From: Chitinophagales bacterium
GTDB taxonomy: Bacteria > Bacteroidota > Bacteroidia > Chitinophagales > CAIOSU01
NCBI GenBank assembly: GCA_026003335.1
Contig: BPHB01000001.1
Span: forward strand, 570,591-634,590
Reading direction: 5' to 3'
DNA length: 64,000 nt
Both the position numbers and the translations under genes were made by a program. The notes beneath the pieces were generated by a model. It searched no databases, was not told the origin of the DNA, and saw only the letters and a program-made list of their open reading frames with translations. Positions 9,205 to 19,713 of this stretch are shown here, in pieces. The number at the start of each line of letters is the position of its first letter. Positions within the stretch are counted from its first letter, which is position 1.

Positions 9205-10082
9205 GCCTGCTTCCTTATCTTGTTCTTGTATTCTCTTCTTTCTGCCTCAAAGTCTGGCGTATCGGTGTGATATTTTACTTCTTTACTTAGTCGCTTTTGT
9301 ATGGATTTGATAATGCCGCCATCTATCATCAGTCTGCGATCGCTAGTCCATACGCGTACTTCAGGAAGGGTAAGGCGTTTTATTTGGCCGTATTCCATGA
9401 GCATCATAGCCATCCAGGCATCAGACCACCGCTGGCGCGTTGTATTGAAGCCGCCTACTTTTCTGCCGTCATTGGTACGAAAGGCAAAATTGAAACCCAG
9501 AACATTAAAGAAATCCATCTTTTTTCTTCTGAGGTTAAAGACCAGCCGTGTGGCTCCCTCATAGGCAGCCAGCACCATGCGAGGAGTGCCCTGGCTGGGG
9601 AAAAAAGAATAGGTGCCGTAAACGCAGGCAACGGATTCATCAGTAAGAGCATGCACATAAGCATCAATCCACCCGCGGGGATAAATGGAATCACCGTCTG
9701 CATTGAGGAAATACTTGCCCTTAGCCGCATTTAATCCGGCCTGGCGGGCAAAACTGATACCCTGTTGCGGCTCATCAATTACCCTTACATCAAGCCTTTC
9801 AGCAATTTCTTTGGTACGGTCTGTGGAATTATTATTTACCAGAATCAATTCAACGGAATGACGGGTTTCCATGTGGGAAAACGAGACCAGCGTGCGCAAC
9901 AGCGTTTTTTCCTCATTGTAAACCGGTATGACGATGGATACCTCGGGAGCGGATGCCTTAAAACGACCAAGCGCCACTTTTACCTTCTCTATTTTATCGC
10001 CCGATACGGCATCAAGGGAAGCGTAGTTATTCAGGATATCTCTTACCCACACCGGAACAGAGAAAAAATTATTTACGATCAT
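9201..10082 (-). CDS. Family 2 glycosyltransferase
   Basis: A 293-residue GT-A fold glycosyltransferase. The N-terminal catalytic domain shows VSIVIPVYNEEKTL near residue 50, a VNNNSTD motif, and the metal-binding acidic cluster NADGDS near residue 128, preceded by ARQAGLNAAKGKY. A WSDAWM segment near residue 220 sits where family 2 enzymes carry the catalytic-base region. There is no obvious membrane segment, so it should be cytoplasmic or peripheral. It leads a three-gene minus-strand operon with two Gfo/Idh/MocA oxidoreductases (4-base and 3-base junctions), suggesting synthesis and modification of a sugar for a surface glycan. Donor and acceptor are unknown. Confidence 0.85.
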   Translation of the reverse strand: MIVNNFFSVPVWVRDILNNYASLDAVSGDKIEKVKVALGRFKASAPEVSIVIPVYNEEKTLLRTLVSFSHMETRHSVELILVNNNSTDRTKEIAERLDVRVIDEPQQGISFARQAGLNAAKGKYFLNADGDSIYPRGWIDAYVHALTDESVACVYGTYSFFPSQGTPRMVLAAYEGATRLVFNLRRKKMDFFNVLGFNFAFRTNDGRKVGGFNTTRQRWSDAWMAMMLMEYGQIKRLTLPEVRVWTSDRRLMIDGGIIKSIQKRLSKEVKYHTDTPDFEAERREYKNKIRKQA

Positions 10083-10218
10083 AACTGCAATCGCACAGCA
10101 ATTTAGGTAGCCAGTGTCAATAGTCCAACTTCCGGCAGCGTACTGATTGTACAGTGGATGCAGCGGTTGAGAAGAACAGCATGGCTCCTCAACGTATCAG
10201 TGGCTGCCACTCCTTTCC

Positions 10219-12609
10219 TTAACTGCCACAGGCATCGCAGGTGTCAGGATTATCCAGCGAACAGGCAATCTGGTTCATGGCTTCCTCTGATCTTATGGGA
10301 GCAGCGGTTGTTTTAGCTGAAGCAGAGACACCACCAGATGCTTTTTCCCTTTCTGCCCGAATGGTGAATTTTATCGGGTCGGCAGCAGCCTTGGTTCTCA
10401 GGTAATACATGCCGGTTTTCAATCCTTTTTCCCAGGCATAAAAATGCATGGAGGTGAGCTTGGCGAAATTAGGGTTTTCAAGAAACAGGTTCATACTCTG
10501 GCTCTGACAAATGAAGGCTCCACGGTCAGCGGCCATGTCAATAATCACCTTTTGTGATATTTCCCAAACGGTTTTGTACAGTGCCTTTATATCATCGGGT
10601 ATGCCCTCAACATATTGTACCGAGCCGTTATGCCGGATCAGTTCTTCCCGGATGGTATCATTCCAAAGGCCCAGCTCTATAAGATCCCGCATGAGATGTT
10701 TATTCACTACCACAAACTCACCGGATAAGGTTCTGCGCGTGTAGATGTTGCTGGTATAGGGTTCAAAGCATTCATTATTGCCAAGAATCTGTGAGGTAGA
10801 GGCTGTAGGCATGGGTGCAACCAGCAAACTGTTGCGCACGCCATACAGCTTTATTTCCTTTCTCAGATGCTCCCAGTCCCAGCGGTCGGTAGGTTGCACT
10901 CCCCACATATCAAACTGGAAAATGCCCTGGCTGATGGGCGAACCTTCGTAAGTCTCATACGGTCCATGCTGCTTGGCGAGGTCTTTTGATGCGGTGAGTG
11001 CGGCATAATAAATGGTTTCAAAGATATTTTTATTCAGTATGCGGGCCTCAGGACTGTCAAAGGGCAGCCGCAGCATGATAAAGGCATCAGCAAGCCCCTG
11101 CACCCCTATTCCGATGGGACGGTGGCGCAAATTAGATTTCCTGGCTTCGGGTATAGGATAGTAGTTGACATCAATGACCTTATTTAAATTGCGGGTTACA
11201 ATGCAGGTGATGTCAAAGAGTTTCTGGAAATCAAACTTGCCGTCAATGACAAATTTATTTAAAGCAATAGATGCCAGATTGCATACAGCTACCTCATCGG
11301 AAGAAGTATATTCTATGATTTCGGTACAGAGGTTACTGGAGCGAATGGTGCCCAGATTTTTCTGATTGGACTTCCGATTGGCAGCGTCTTTATAGAGCAT
11401 GTACGGAGTGCCGGTTTCAATCTGAGATTCCAGAATGGCAAACCAGAGGTCATGCGCCTTCACCTGCCTGCGCTGACGACCTTCCTGCTCATAGCGCGTG
11501 TAAAGAGCTTCAAACTCTTCACCATAGCAGTCATACAGCCCGGGAGCCTCGTTAGGGCAAAAAAGCGACCATACACCGTTTTCCTTCACTCGTTTCATAA
11601 ACAGGTCAGGAATCCAGAGGGCATAAAAGAGGTCTCTGGCACGTAACTCTTCCTTGCCATGATTTTTTTTCAACTCCAGAAATTCAAAAACGTCTGCATG
11701 CCAGGGCTCAAGATAGATGGCAAATGAGCCTTTGCGCCTGCCTCCCCCCTGGTCCACATAGCGGGCTGTGTCATTGAATACCCGCAGCATCGGCACAATG
11801 CCGTTGGATTGGCCATTGGTGCCCCGAATGTAACTTCCGGTGGCGCGGATATTATGAATGCTCAGACCGATACCCCCTGCCGACTGGGATATTTCCGCGC
11901 AACGCTTCAGAGTATTGAATATGCCTCTGATACTGTCTTCTTCCATAGCAAGCAAAAAGCAGGAGGAAAGTTGAGGTTTGGGTGTACCGGCATTAAATAA
12001 AGTGGGAGTAGCGTGAGTAAACCATTTTTCCGACATCAGATGATACGTTTCAATGGCAGCATCTATGTCTTCTTTGTGGATACCCACTGCCACACGCATG
12101 AGCATGTGCTGGGGCCTTTCAGCCACCTGACCATCTATTTTTAATAGATAAGCGCGTTCCAGAGTTTTAAAACCGAAATAGTCATACTGATAGTCGCGGT
12201 CATAGATGATGGTTGAATCCAGGCGGTCAGCATGACGCATGACAATCTGGTAAACGTCTTCAGCAATAAGAGGGGCATGTTCTCCCCTTTTTTTATCTAC
12301 ATAGTGATAAAGCCTGCTGATGGTCTGGGAAAATGACTTGATTGTATTTTTATGCAGGTTGGAAACGGCAATGCGAGCGGCAAGGATAGCATAATCGGGA
12401 TGCTGGGTTGTCATGGATGCGGCAGTTTCAGCAGCCAGGTTGTCCAGCTCGGTGGTAGTGATGCCGTCATACAATCCCTGTATAACCACCTTGGCAATGT
12501 TGACCGGATCGACCATTTTATCCAGTCCGTAGCTTAGCTTGTTGATGCGTGCCGTGATTTTATCAAAGAACACTGGCTCGCGGGCACCGCTTCTTTTAAT
12601 GACATACAT
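10219..12609 (-). CDS. nrdA: Ribonucleoside-diphosphate reductase, alpha subunit
   Basis: A 796-residue large subunit of class Ia ribonucleotide reductase, reducing ribonucleoside diphosphates to deoxyribonucleotides. An ATP-cone begins at the N-terminus ([16 protein letters not shown], residues 3-18), marking dATP/ATP activity control. The barrel holds the first redox cysteine in PQLSSCFLL, the SNLCTE loop with the radical cysteine, and a downstream VCNLASIAL cysteine. The C-terminal tail ends TCDACGS, the CxxC pair that relays electrons from thioredoxin or glutaredoxin. nrdB lies 23 bases upstream on the same strand, so the order is nrdB-nrdA. Length is normal for the family. Confidence 0.96.
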   Translation of the reverse strand: MYVIKRSGAREPVFFDKITARINKLSYGLDKMVDPVNIAKVVIQGLYDGITTTELDNLAAETAASMTTQHPDYAILAARIAVSNLHKNTIKSFSQTISRLYHYVDKKRGEHAPLIAEDVYQIVMRHADRLDSTIIYDRDYQYDYFGFKTLERAYLLKIDGQVAERPQHMLMRVAVGIHKEDIDAAIETYHLMSEKWFTHATPTLFNAGTPKPQLSSCFLLAMEEDSIRGIFNTLKRCAEISQSAGGIGLSIHNIRATGSYIRGTNGQSNGIVPMLRVFNDTARYVDQGGGRRKGSFAIYLEPWHADVFEFLELKKNHGKEELRARDLFYALWIPDLFMKRVKENGVWSLFCPNEAPGLYDCYGEEFEALYTRYEQEGRQRRQVKAHDLWFAILESQIETGTPYMLYKDAANRKSNQKNLGTIRSSNLCTEIIEYTSSDEVAVCNLASIALNKFVIDGKFDFQKLFDITCIVTRNLNKVIDVNYYPIPEARKSNLRHRPIGIGVQGLADAFIMLRLPFDSPEARILNKNIFETIYYAALTASKDLAKQHGPYETYEGSPISQGIFQFDMWGVQPTDRWDWEHLRKEIKLYGVRNSLLVAPMPTASTSQILGNNECFEPYTSNIYTRRTLSGEFVVVNKHLMRDLIELGLWNDTIREELIRHNGSVQYVEGIPDDIKALYKTVWEISQKVIIDMAADRGAFICQSQSMNLFLENPNFAKLTSMHFYAWEKGLKTGMYYLRTKAAADPIKFTIRAEREKASGGVSASAKTTAAPIRSEEAMNQIACSLDNPDTCDACGS

Positions 12610-12632
12610 AGGCAGAGGTTTTTACGCTGCAA

Positions 12633-13607
12633 TTAAAATTCTTCGTTCAGAGAAAACACCTGTGTATCCCTGCTGGCAGTGACTCCGGCTTTCTGATATT
12701 CTCCCACACGTTTTTCAAAAAAGTTGGTTTTGCCCTGCAGTGAAATCATTTCCATCCAAGGAAATGGGTTGGATGCCCCAAACATTTTTTCGTACCCCAG
12801 AGACACCAGCAAACGATCAGCCACAAATTCAATATATTGACACATCAGCGGAGCATTCATGCCGATAAGCGATACGGGCAGTGCATCCTGCACAAATTCT
12901 TTTTCATAACGTACGGCATCTCCGATAATCTGATAAACTTCCTTATCGGAAATTTTATTCTGAAGCATGGAGTATAGCAGACATGCAAAATCGGTATGCA
13001 ATCCCTCATCGCGGCTGATAAGTTCATTAGAGAAACATAAGCCGGGCATGAGCCCGCGTTTTTTTAGCCAAAAGATGGAGCAGAAACTTCCCGAAAAGAA
13101 TATGCCTTCCACCGCTGCAAAGGCCACCAGCCTGTGGGCAAAAGAAGGAGCGTTTTCAATCCATCGCAGCGCCCATTCTGCTTTTTTCTTTACGCAGGGA
13201 ACGGTTTCAATAGCATTAAACAGCCTTGCTTTTTCAACAGGATCTTTGATATATGTGTCAATAAGCAAGCTATATGTTTCAGCATGTATGTTTTCAATTG
13301 CAATCTGAAATCCATAGAAACAGCGAGCTTCAGGTATTTGCACATCCTTCATAAAGTTGAGCACCAGATTTTCATTCACAATGCCATCGCTGGCGGCAAA
13401 AAACGCCAGAACGTGTGAAATAAAGTGCTTTTCATCTCGGGTAAGCTTTTCCCAGTCGGGCAGGTCATGAGTAAGATCAATTTCCTCGGTAGTCCAGAAG
13501 CTGGCTTCTGCTTTCTTATACATTTTCCAGACTTCGTCATATCGGATGGGAAACAAAACAAACCGGTCTTTACTTTCCTGGAGAATGGGCTCTACGAAAC
13601 TGCTCAT
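12633..13607 (-). CDS. nrdB: Ribonucleoside-diphosphate reductase, beta subunit
   Basis: A 324-residue small subunit of class Ia ribonucleotide reductase. It houses the di-iron centre and the tyrosyl radical that is passed to NrdA. The pattern E105-x-x-H108-x-x-x-Y112 (ENIHAETY) supplies two iron ligands and the radical tyrosine. Further ligands are in the SDGIVNENL helix and the [10 protein letters not shown] helix. The radical tyrosine is present, so this is not the tyrosine-less class Ic type. It is the first gene of nrdB-nrdA. About 540 bases without genes lie upstream and should hold the promoter; no convincing NrdR box pair was seen there. Confidence 0.96.
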   Translation of the reverse strand: MSSFVEPILQESKDRFVLFPIRYDEVWKMYKKAEASFWTTEEIDLTHDLPDWEKLTRDEKHFISHVLAFFAASDGIVNENLVLNFMKDVQIPEARCFYGFQIAIENIHAETYSLLIDTYIKDPVEKARLFNAIETVPCVKKKAEWALRWIENAPSFAHRLVAFAAVEGIFFSGSFCSIFWLKKRGLMPGLCFSNELISRDEGLHTDFACLLYSMLQNKISDKEVYQIIGDAVRYEKEFVQDALPVSLIGMNAPLMCQYIEFVADRLLVSLGYEKMFGASNPFPWMEMISLQGKTNFFEKRVGEYQKAGVTASRDTQVFSLNEEF

Positions 13608-14146
13608 ACGCTTTGTACTTTTTAGTGTTAAACCATGGGTATTTTTCCAACAGGATTTGCAGGATATCCTTGCATTCTCCTAACCCAAGAAGAATACTGA
13701 GCCCCGAAGCCTTGTCTTCAACACTTCGTTGACTGCTTTACCGTTAAAATATCCTTAGGGGAAAAATCTAATCAGCCCCTCCGATCCTGTTATCACAATA
13801 TTATTTCAAGGAAAAGCCGGAGTGAAATTTTCTTATCAACAAAAATTCCGTTAACCCATGCAAATAACTGAAAATGAGATTAAACACCTGTGGAAATTAC
13901 AAAATACTATAATAGTTAAAAGGGAATGCGCCTCAGCTTATCCGTTGTTGTAAAGGGGAGCGTTCTTGCTGGCTTCAAGGGGAAATTCGTAAGAGACGGT
14001 ATTTGCTGTATTTATTTATGTGCACTTACCCGCAGTGCCAATTTTGCGCCAAAAATCCGGAGTATTTGCACACAGAAAGATAGAACAAACCGGACTACGC
14101 CATTTTTCGGTAAAATTGTATTTTGCCTGCAGTAATTTCCTCAGGC
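13608..14146. other. Long intergenic region between nrdB and a divergent barrel gene
   Basis: About 540 bases that must contain divergent promoters for nrdB (minus) and the PorV-like gene (plus). No repeat, RNA gene or convincing small gene was found. An open frame at 13926-14135 shows no signal peptide, motif or sensible composition. A sequence TATTTTGC close to the -7 consensus (one T short) lies just before the frame of the barrel gene, near 14119-14126. Confidence 0.5.
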
Positions 14147-14971
14147 TTGAAGCAGCTTTTAATAATAGGAGTTTGTCTTCTGGGCTGGAAGGCCGTCAGT
14201 GCTTCCGGATTCAGCAGTGCAGTTGGAGCACGGGCAACAGCGTTGGGTAATCATTTCACCACGTTGTCCGATGATGTATTTTCAACCGGCAACAATCAGG
14301 CTGGCATTGGATTTATTAAAGAGTTCTCAGCCGGTGTGGCCGCAGCAAATAAATTTTCTACTGCGGCTCTGAATACCTTTGCTGCCACAGCCGTTTTACC
14401 CACCAAAACCGGCAGCTTCGGGTTGACCTTTATGTATTATGGTCTGGATGTGTATAATGAAAAAAAGGCGGGTCTTGCTTTCGGAAAGGCTTTTGGCAAT
14501 CGCTTTTCTGCAGGCCTTCAGTTTGATTACATCCATATTGATATGGGCCACTATGGCTCGCGGCACCTGTTTACCTTTGAAGCGGGACTTCAGTTTTATA
14601 TTCTTCCCCAGTTGGTGATAGGAGCTCATGTCAATAATCCACTGCGGCTAAAGATAGACAAGGAAGGTGAAGACCGCTACCCTACGATAATGCGGTTTGG
14701 GCTCAGTTATCTGCCTTCCGCAAAAGTGGCTATAAGGGGAGAGGTAGAAAAAGACCTGGATTTTAATCCAGTGTACAAGCTGGGAATTGAATACTTTGTC
14801 GTGGAGAAGTTTACTCTGCGGGGGGGATTCAATGCCTACCCGTTCAACGGGTTTCTTGGTGTTGGATTGAAATTTAAAACACTGGGTATAGATGCCGTTG
14901 CTGTTTATCATCAGGCATTGGGGTTCTCTTCGTCACTTTCTCTTTCCTATGTTTTCCGCAGAGCTCCATAA
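14147..14971 (+). CDS. PorV/PorQ-like outer-membrane barrel protein
   Basis: A protein of about 274 residues with a signal peptide (MKQLLIIGVCLLGWKAVSAS) and a beta-barrel of alternating strands. It begins with GFSSAVGARATALGNHFTTL, the opening typical of PorV/PorQ-type and related FadL-like barrels (aromatic-rich, GARAxALG motif). Such proteins act at the outer membrane, and PorV and PorQ serve T9SS, but this copy is not clearly either. The frame also allows a TTG at 14123; the in-frame TTG at 14147 yields the better signal peptide, though no ATG is available. It overlaps the next gene by 23 bases, so the two are probably co-translated. Confidence 0.65.
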   Translation: MKQLLIIGVCLLGWKAVSASGFSSAVGARATALGNHFTTLSDDVFSTGNNQAGIGFIKEFSAGVAAANKFSTAALNTFAATAVLPTKTGSFGLTFMYYGLDVYNEKKAGLAFGKAFGNRFSAGLQFDYIHIDMGHYGSRHLFTFEAGLQFYILPQLVIGAHVNNPLRLKIDKEGEDRYPTIMRFGLSYLPSAKVAIRGEVEKDLDFNPVYKLGIEYFVVEKFTLRGGFNAYPFNGFLGVGLKFKTLGIDAVAVYHQALGFSSSLSLSYVFRRAP

Positions 14972-17051
14972 GGTTGCCCTGATCGTATGCCTGGCGCTGG
15001 TATGCAGTACGCTGCACGCCCAGAAGCGTGTCCGGGATATTACTTCGGTTTTGCCTGAAGAAGAAATAGCCAACCTTCTGGAGTCCTTTACCGAAGAAAC
15101 CGAAGAAAGCTTTGATTTTGATGCGTTGGTGGAAGAGCTAAACGACCTGCTATTGCATCCGATAGATATCAACACCGCCAATGCAGAGCAGTTACAGCGT
15201 ATTCGCTTTCTCTCCGATTTACAGATACAGGCTATTCTGCGCCATCGTGAACGCTTCGGCAAATTCATCTCCATCTATGAGCTGCAAGCCATTCCTGAGC
15301 TGGACCTGGAAACACTAAGACGAATTCAGTATTTCGTAAAAACCACCCAACGACTGGATGATTACCATGTTAATTCGGTGAAAGAATTACTCACAAAAGG
15401 AAATGTGCAGCTCATTATACGTTACTCACAGGTATTGGAGAAACAAAAAGGATACCTGCCACTTGATTCCGGCAGCACGGCATCCCGATATTTTGGTAGC
15501 CCTTATAAGTTGTATATGCGCTTCAGATACCAGTTTGCGGATAAGCTGTCTTATGGATTCACTGCTGAAAAAGATGCCGGGGAAGAATTTTTTAACGGCA
15601 GCCAGAAACGGGGATTTGATTTTTACTCCGGACACCTGTTTTTGCGGAAAACAGGCCCTTTTAAAAGCATTGCTTTAGGAGATTACTCCGTAAATATAGG
15701 CCAGGGGCTTATCCTCTGGTCGGGCTTTGGCTTCGGGAAAAGTCCGCTTGTAACCAGCATCATCAAAAAAAGCGAAACCCTTAAGCCTTATACTTCCACC
15801 GATGAAAACAATTTCATGCGTGGAGCTGCTACCACCCTTAAGCTGGGCAATTTTGAAATTACCGCATTCTTCTCGCGTGATCGCAAAGATGCCAACATCT
15901 CGCAAACAGATACCCTGCAGGGCGAAGCCATCATTGCTGCTGTATCTTCACTCCAGGAATCAGGATTGCATCGTACCCCCTCGGAAGTAGAAGACAGAGA
16001 TGCCATATCACAGACCGTTGCAGGCGGATATTTTAAATTTCAGAAACGTGTTTCACACATCGGGGTCACCGCCATGCATACCTGGTTGAATGCTCCGCTC
16101 TACCGCACTCCGGCACCTTATTCCAAATTTGAATTCAGTGGCGACCGTCTCACCAACTTTGGCACCGATTACTCGGTGCTGGTGAAAAACTTCTATCTGT
16201 TTGGCGAATTTGCCATGAGTGACAACTTCCGATTTTCCACCCTGCATGGTTTTATAGCCAGCCTGGATGCCCGTGTAGATATGGCTCTAGCCTATCGTTA
16301 TTATCAGAAAGATTATCACAGCCTGTTTGCAAACCCTTTCGGGGAAAGTCGTAAAGCAGCCAATGAGCAGGGCATATATACCGGCTTATCCGTCAAACCT
16401 ATCCGTCAGGTTCGGCTTGATTTGTATTTGGATTATTACCGCTTCCCCTGGCTGCGCTATCAGGTGGACGCCCCCTCTTCGGGCATAGATTTTTTTTCTC
16501 AGTTAACCTATTCCCCTTCCAAAACCATCACGCTGTATGGCCGCTATAAAATTGAAACGAAGGAAACCAACCTACCCGACAACGAAACAAGATTAAACAC
16601 TCTTACCCCCGAAAAACGTCAAAATATCCGCCTGAACATCAAGTATGCCGTATCCCGTTCCTTCACTTTTGAAAATCGCTTTGAAACGGTCATCTATGAC
16701 CTGCGGCAAAAAGAGCACGGCTACCTGATCTATCAGGACGTGGGATTCAAAAAACTATCATTCCCGTTAGCACTGAATGCGCGCCTTACCTTGTTTTCAA
16801 CCGACTCGTATGCTTCGGCTATTTATGTGTATGAAGATGATGTGCTTTATTATTTTTCCATCCCCGCCTATTTTTACACGGGTGTGAAATTTTATGTAGT
16901 ATTTAAGTATACCCTCGTCCGCGGGCTGGATGTGTGGCTTCGGTTGTCGCATGTGCATTATACCAACAGGCAAACCGTTGGTTCGGGGCTTGATGAAATC
17001 AACGGTAACACCCGAAGCGAAATTAGGGCACAGATGCGATGGACTTTTTAA
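14949..17051 (+). CDS. Helix-hairpin-helix / outer-membrane barrel protein
   Basis: A 700-residue exported protein with a signal peptide ending ALVCSTLHAQ near residue 25. An acidic linker leads to a ComEA-like helix-hairpin-helix domain at about 71-130 (PIDINTANAEQLQRI, then a second hairpin at FGKFISIYELQAIPEL). The remaining 560 residues are a run of aromatic-capped amphipathic strands (YMRFRYQFADKLSYGFTAEK and many more) typical of a large outer-membrane beta-barrel. This HhH-plus-barrel layout recurs in Bacteroidota, and its role is not established. HhH domains of this type bind DNA in ComEA, so a DNA-related surface role is possible but unproven. It starts 23 bases inside the preceding barrel gene. 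Confidence 0.75.
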   Translation: MFSAELHKVALIVCLALVCSTLHAQKRVRDITSVLPEEEIANLLESFTEETEESFDFDALVEELNDLLLHPIDINTANAEQLQRIRFLSDLQIQAILRHRERFGKFISIYELQAIPELDLETLRRIQYFVKTTQRLDDYHVNSVKELLTKGNVQLIIRYSQVLEKQKGYLPLDSGSTASRYFGSPYKLYMRFRYQFADKLSYGFTAEKDAGEEFFNGSQKRGFDFYSGHLFLRKTGPFKSIALGDYSVNIGQGLILWSGFGFGKSPLVTSIIKKSETLKPYTSTDENNFMRGAATTLKLGNFEITAFFSRDRKDANISQTDTLQGEAIIAAVSSLQESGLHRTPSEVEDRDAISQTVAGGYFKFQKRVSHIGVTAMHTWLNAPLYRTPAPYSKFEFSGDRLTNFGTDYSVLVKNFYLFGEFAMSDNFRFSTLHGFIASLDARVDMALAYRYYQKDYHSLFANPFGESRKAANEQGIYTGLSVKPIRQVRLDLYLDYYRFPWLRYQVDAPSSGIDFFSQLTYSPSKTITLYGRYKIETKETNLPDNETRLNTLTPEKRQNIRLNIKYAVSRSFTFENRFETVIYDLRQKEHGYLIYQDVGFKKLSFPLALNARLTLFSTDSYASAIYVYEDDVLYYFSIPAYFYTGVKFYVVFKYTLVRGLDVWLRLSHVHYTNRQTVGSGLDEINGNTRSEIRAQMRWTF

Positions 17052-17105
17052 TTTCACCCGACCATTCTATCACCCAAAAACCGCTAAACTCAAAGCTGAT
17101 ATTTC

Positions 17106-17822
17106 ATGAAGCTAAATATACTTGCCATTGGTGCTCATCCTGATGATGTGGAATTGTGCTGTGCCGGCACCTTGCTAAAGCATAAAAGCATGGGACAGGC
17201 AACCGGCATCATACATCTTACCAAAGGTCAGCTTGGCACACGAGGCAATGAAGAGCAGCGGATGCGTGAGGCCGCTGAAGCCGCTCGTATCCTCGGGGTG
17301 GATGTACATGAAAACCTGGGGTTTGAAGATGGATTCTTTAAAAATGACTCGTTCAATCAACTAAAACTCATCAGTGTGCTGCGCAAATACCGTCCGGATA
17401 TAGTTCTGTCCAACGCACTGGATGACCGCCACCCCGATCATGGCAGGGCCGGTTGGCTGGTTGAGGAAGCTTGCTTTTTGTCGGGCCTGAGAAAAATTGA
17501 AACCCTGGAACAAGGCGTGCCGCAGGAAGCCTGGCGACCACGCGCTGTGTTCCATTATATCCAGGCTTACTATCATGAACCCGATATCATCGTAGATATT
17601 TCCGCCTTCTGGGATAAAAAGATGGAAGCCATCCGTGCGTACAGGTCGCAATTTTATGACCCGCATTCCAAAGAACCGGAAACCTTTATTTCCACACCGG
17701 AATTTATGGAATTCATCAAAGCAAGGGCAATAGAATACGGTCAGTCTGTAGGCGCAAAGTATGGAGAAGGTTTTGTCAGCAGGCGCAGGCTTGGTGTGCA
17801 CAGCCTATCTGATTTGCTTTAA
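17106..17822 (+). CDS. bshB1: Bacillithiol biosynthesis deacetylase BshB1
   Basis: A 238-residue LmbE/PIG-L-type zinc deacetylase. It removes the acetyl group from GlcNAc-malate to give GlcN-malate in bacillithiol synthesis. The zinc motif AHPDDVELCCAGTLL is at residues 10-24, and the third ligand region DRHPDHGRA is near residue 112. The conserved KGQLGTRG loop of the BshB1 group is near residue 40, and the C-terminus FVSRRRLGV is also characteristic. Length is normal. It lies 54 bases after the HhH barrel gene. The other bsh genes are not in this window. Confidence 0.93.
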   Translation: MKLNILAIGAHPDDVELCCAGTLLKHKSMGQATGIIHLTKGQLGTRGNEEQRMREAAEAARILGVDVHENLGFEDGFFKNDSFNQLKLISVLRKYRPDIVLSNALDDRHPDHGRAGWLVEEACFLSGLRKIETLEQGVPQEAWRPRAVFHYIQAYYHEPDIIVDISAFWDKKMEAIRAYRSQFYDPHSKEPETFISTPEFMEFIKARAIEYGQSVGAKYGEGFVSRRRLGVHSLSDLL

Positions 17823-17953
17823 ACATCCGGCTTCTTACAGGGGATCTCTAATTTCAATGTGTGCTCTCCGCTACACTCTGAAAAACCACAAAAACTGAAG
17901 CTGCCCTTTGCAGCCGGCTGAATAAGATTATACTATCTTGCGTTGCACTGCGT

Positions 17954-18694
17954 ATGTTTCGAATCTACCAGCCCTGGAATTCGGACCCGGCCATGGACGC
18001 CAAAGGGTTGCAGGAGTTTGTGAAAGGCAGAATCATTCTTGTGAATAAACCATTGGAATGGACATCGTTTGACGTGGTCAACAAACTGCGCAACGTGCTG
18101 CAAAAAAAGCTAAACCGCAAGCTGAAAGTGGGACATGGCGGTACGCTTGACCCATTGGCTACCGGCCTGCTGATTGTGTGCACGGGTAAGGCTACACGCC
18201 TGCTTTCTGACATTACTCACTATGATAAAGAATATACCGGCACACTTATCCTGGGAGCTACCACCCCTTCTTATGATAGAGAAACCCCGATTGATCAAAC
18301 CTATCCTACAGAAGATCTTACTGAAGAATTGCTCCATCAAGCAGCCCGACAGTTCACAGGATTAATCCTACAGGTGCCTCCTGCTTTTTCAGCCGTAAAG
18401 GTTAACGGTGTGCGTGCCTATAAAAAAGCAAGAAGAGGACACACCGTGGAAATGGAGCCTCGTGAGGTAAGAATTGATTCCTTTGAACTGACCGAAATCC
18501 GTCTACCCGAGGTAAAATTCCGCGTTTGCTGCGCAAAAGGAGTGTATATCCGTTCCCTGGTTCACGACTTTGGTAAGGCCCTGGGCTGTGGTGCGTATCT
18601 GCACCAGTTGTGCCGCACCCGCATAGGTCCCTATCGCCTGGAAGATGCTGCCGACTTAAACAGCATTATCCGCTCTTTGAATCCTGACAATTAA
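17954..18694 (+). CDS. truB: tRNA pseudouridine(55) synthase
   Basis: A 246-residue TruB, which makes pseudouridine 55 in the T-loop of tRNAs. The catalytic motif GHGGTLDPLATGLL places the nucleophile Asp at residue 66. The NKPLEWTS opening near residue 31, the KxYxGTL-type strand and the GVYIRSLVHDFG segment are all family marks. The ATG at 17954 is kept, although one at 17993 would remove 13 poorly conserved residues. ribF follows 76 bases downstream, a common pairing, and it seems to have its own promoter at the end of truB. Confidence 0.95.
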   Translation: MFRIYQPWNSDPAMDAKGLQEFVKGRIILVNKPLEWTSFDVVNKLRNVLQKKLNRKLKVGHGGTLDPLATGLLIVCTGKATRLLSDITHYDKEYTGTLILGATTPSYDRETPIDQTYPTEDLTEELLHQAARQFTGLILQVPPAFSAVKVNGVRAYKKARRGHTVEMEPREVRIDSFELTEIRLPEVKFRVCCAKGVYIRSLVHDFGKALGCGAYLHQLCRTRIGPYRLEDAADLNSIIRSLNPDN

Positions 18695-18704
18695 ATTAAC
18701 TTTG
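18676..18704 (+). promoter_or_regulatory. Candidate promoter for ribF
   Basis: TTTG at 18676-18679, 17 bases, then TAACTTTG at 18697-18704. This matches the Bacteroidota housekeeping promoter (-33 TTG/TTTG, -7 TAnnTTTG). It straddles the truB stop codon and would start transcription about 60 bases before ribF. Confidence 0.5.
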
Positions 18705-18770
18705 AAGTCTTCTGATCATCCTGTACCGAATGAAAAATAGCTAGCGCTAATCTGATAATTTGAGGACTAA

Positions 18771-19712
18771 ATGAGATTATTCAGAAGTCTTGATAACCTT
18801 CCGGAGTTCAGAAATGGAGTACTCACCATAGGCACTTTTGACGGAGTACATTGCGGGCATCAGGAAATTATCAGGCGTCTTAACCAAATTGCTGCCGACA
18901 TAAACGGGGAGAACATTATTATCAGCTTTCACCCTCATCCGCGCATGGTTTTGCACCGGGATGAACAGGAACTTAAACTGCTTACCACTCTGGACGAGAA
19001 AATCAGTCTGCTCTCCCGCCTGGGGATAGATAACCTGATTATTATTCCGTTTTCAGAAAGTTTTTCAAAAATATCCGCTGAATCCTATGTGCGGGATTTT
19101 ATATGGGGAAAAATCAGGCCCCGTGTAGTAGTTATCGGTTATAATCATCGCTTTGGTAACAACCGCAGCGGTGACATCCACCTGCTGCGCAAAATGAGCA
19201 AGGCGTTGGGCTTTCAGGTTGAGGAGATAGCTGCCCAGACCGTTGAAAATATTTCGGTCAGTTCAACCAAAATCAGAAAAGCGCTGATACAGGGCGACAT
19301 TGAAACCGCAAACATCCTGCTGGGTCGTTACTATTCTCTCAGCGGCAAAGTAATTCGGGGTGCTCAGCTGGGAAAAAAGCTGGGATTTCCCACGGCAAAT
19401 ATCATGGTGAAAGACACCACAAAACTGATTCCTGCAAACGGGGTGTATGCCGTGAAAACACTCGTGGATGAGCAAATATATGGGGGCATGCTGAATATCG
19501 GGTTCCGCCCTACCTTTAACGGGCAACATCAAACCATTGAAGTACATATCTTTGAGTTTAAATCCGAAGTGTATGGGGCCGAGATTACGGTTGAGTTTGT
19601 TGCGCCCATTCGTCAGGAAGTGAAGTTCAACTCGGTGGAGGAACTCCGTGAGCAGTTGAAACGGGATAAGCTCACTTCCCTGAAAATATTGGAGTCCACA
19701 AAAACTACGTGA
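18771..19712 (+). CDS. ribF: Bifunctional riboflavin kinase / FAD synthetase
   Basis: A 313-residue RibF that phosphorylates riboflavin to FMN and adenylylates FMN to FAD. The N-terminal nucleotidyltransferase domain has GTFDGVHCGHQEII near residues 21-34, with the HxGH motif, and the later ISSTKIR-type motif appears as VSSTKIRKAL. The C-terminal kinase domain has GAQLGKKLGFPTANI near residue 200 and NGVYAVKT. Length is standard. The LRR gene starts one base after its stop. RibBA (45415-46635) supplies an earlier step of the same pathway from elsewhere in the window. Confidence 0.95.
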   Translation: MRLFRSLDNLPEFRNGVLTIGTFDGVHCGHQEIIRRLNQIAADINGENIIISFHPHPRMVLHRDEQELKLLTTLDEKISLLSRLGIDNLIIIPFSESFSKISAESYVRDFIWGKIRPRVVVIGYNHRFGNNRSGDIHLLRKMSKALGFQVEEIAAQTVENISVSSTKIRKALIQGDIETANILLGRYYSLSGKVIRGAQLGKKLGFPTANIMVKDTTKLIPANGVYAVKTLVDEQIYGGMLNIGFRPTFNGQHQTIEVHIFEFKSEVYGAEITVEFVAPIRQEVKFNSVEELREQLKRDKLTSLKILESTKTT

Positions 19713-19713
19713 T

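Noticed and set aside
13926-14135. Small open frame in the nrdB upstream region
   Set aside because: No motif, signal peptide or conserved composition; it overlaps the likely promoter of the PorV-like gene.
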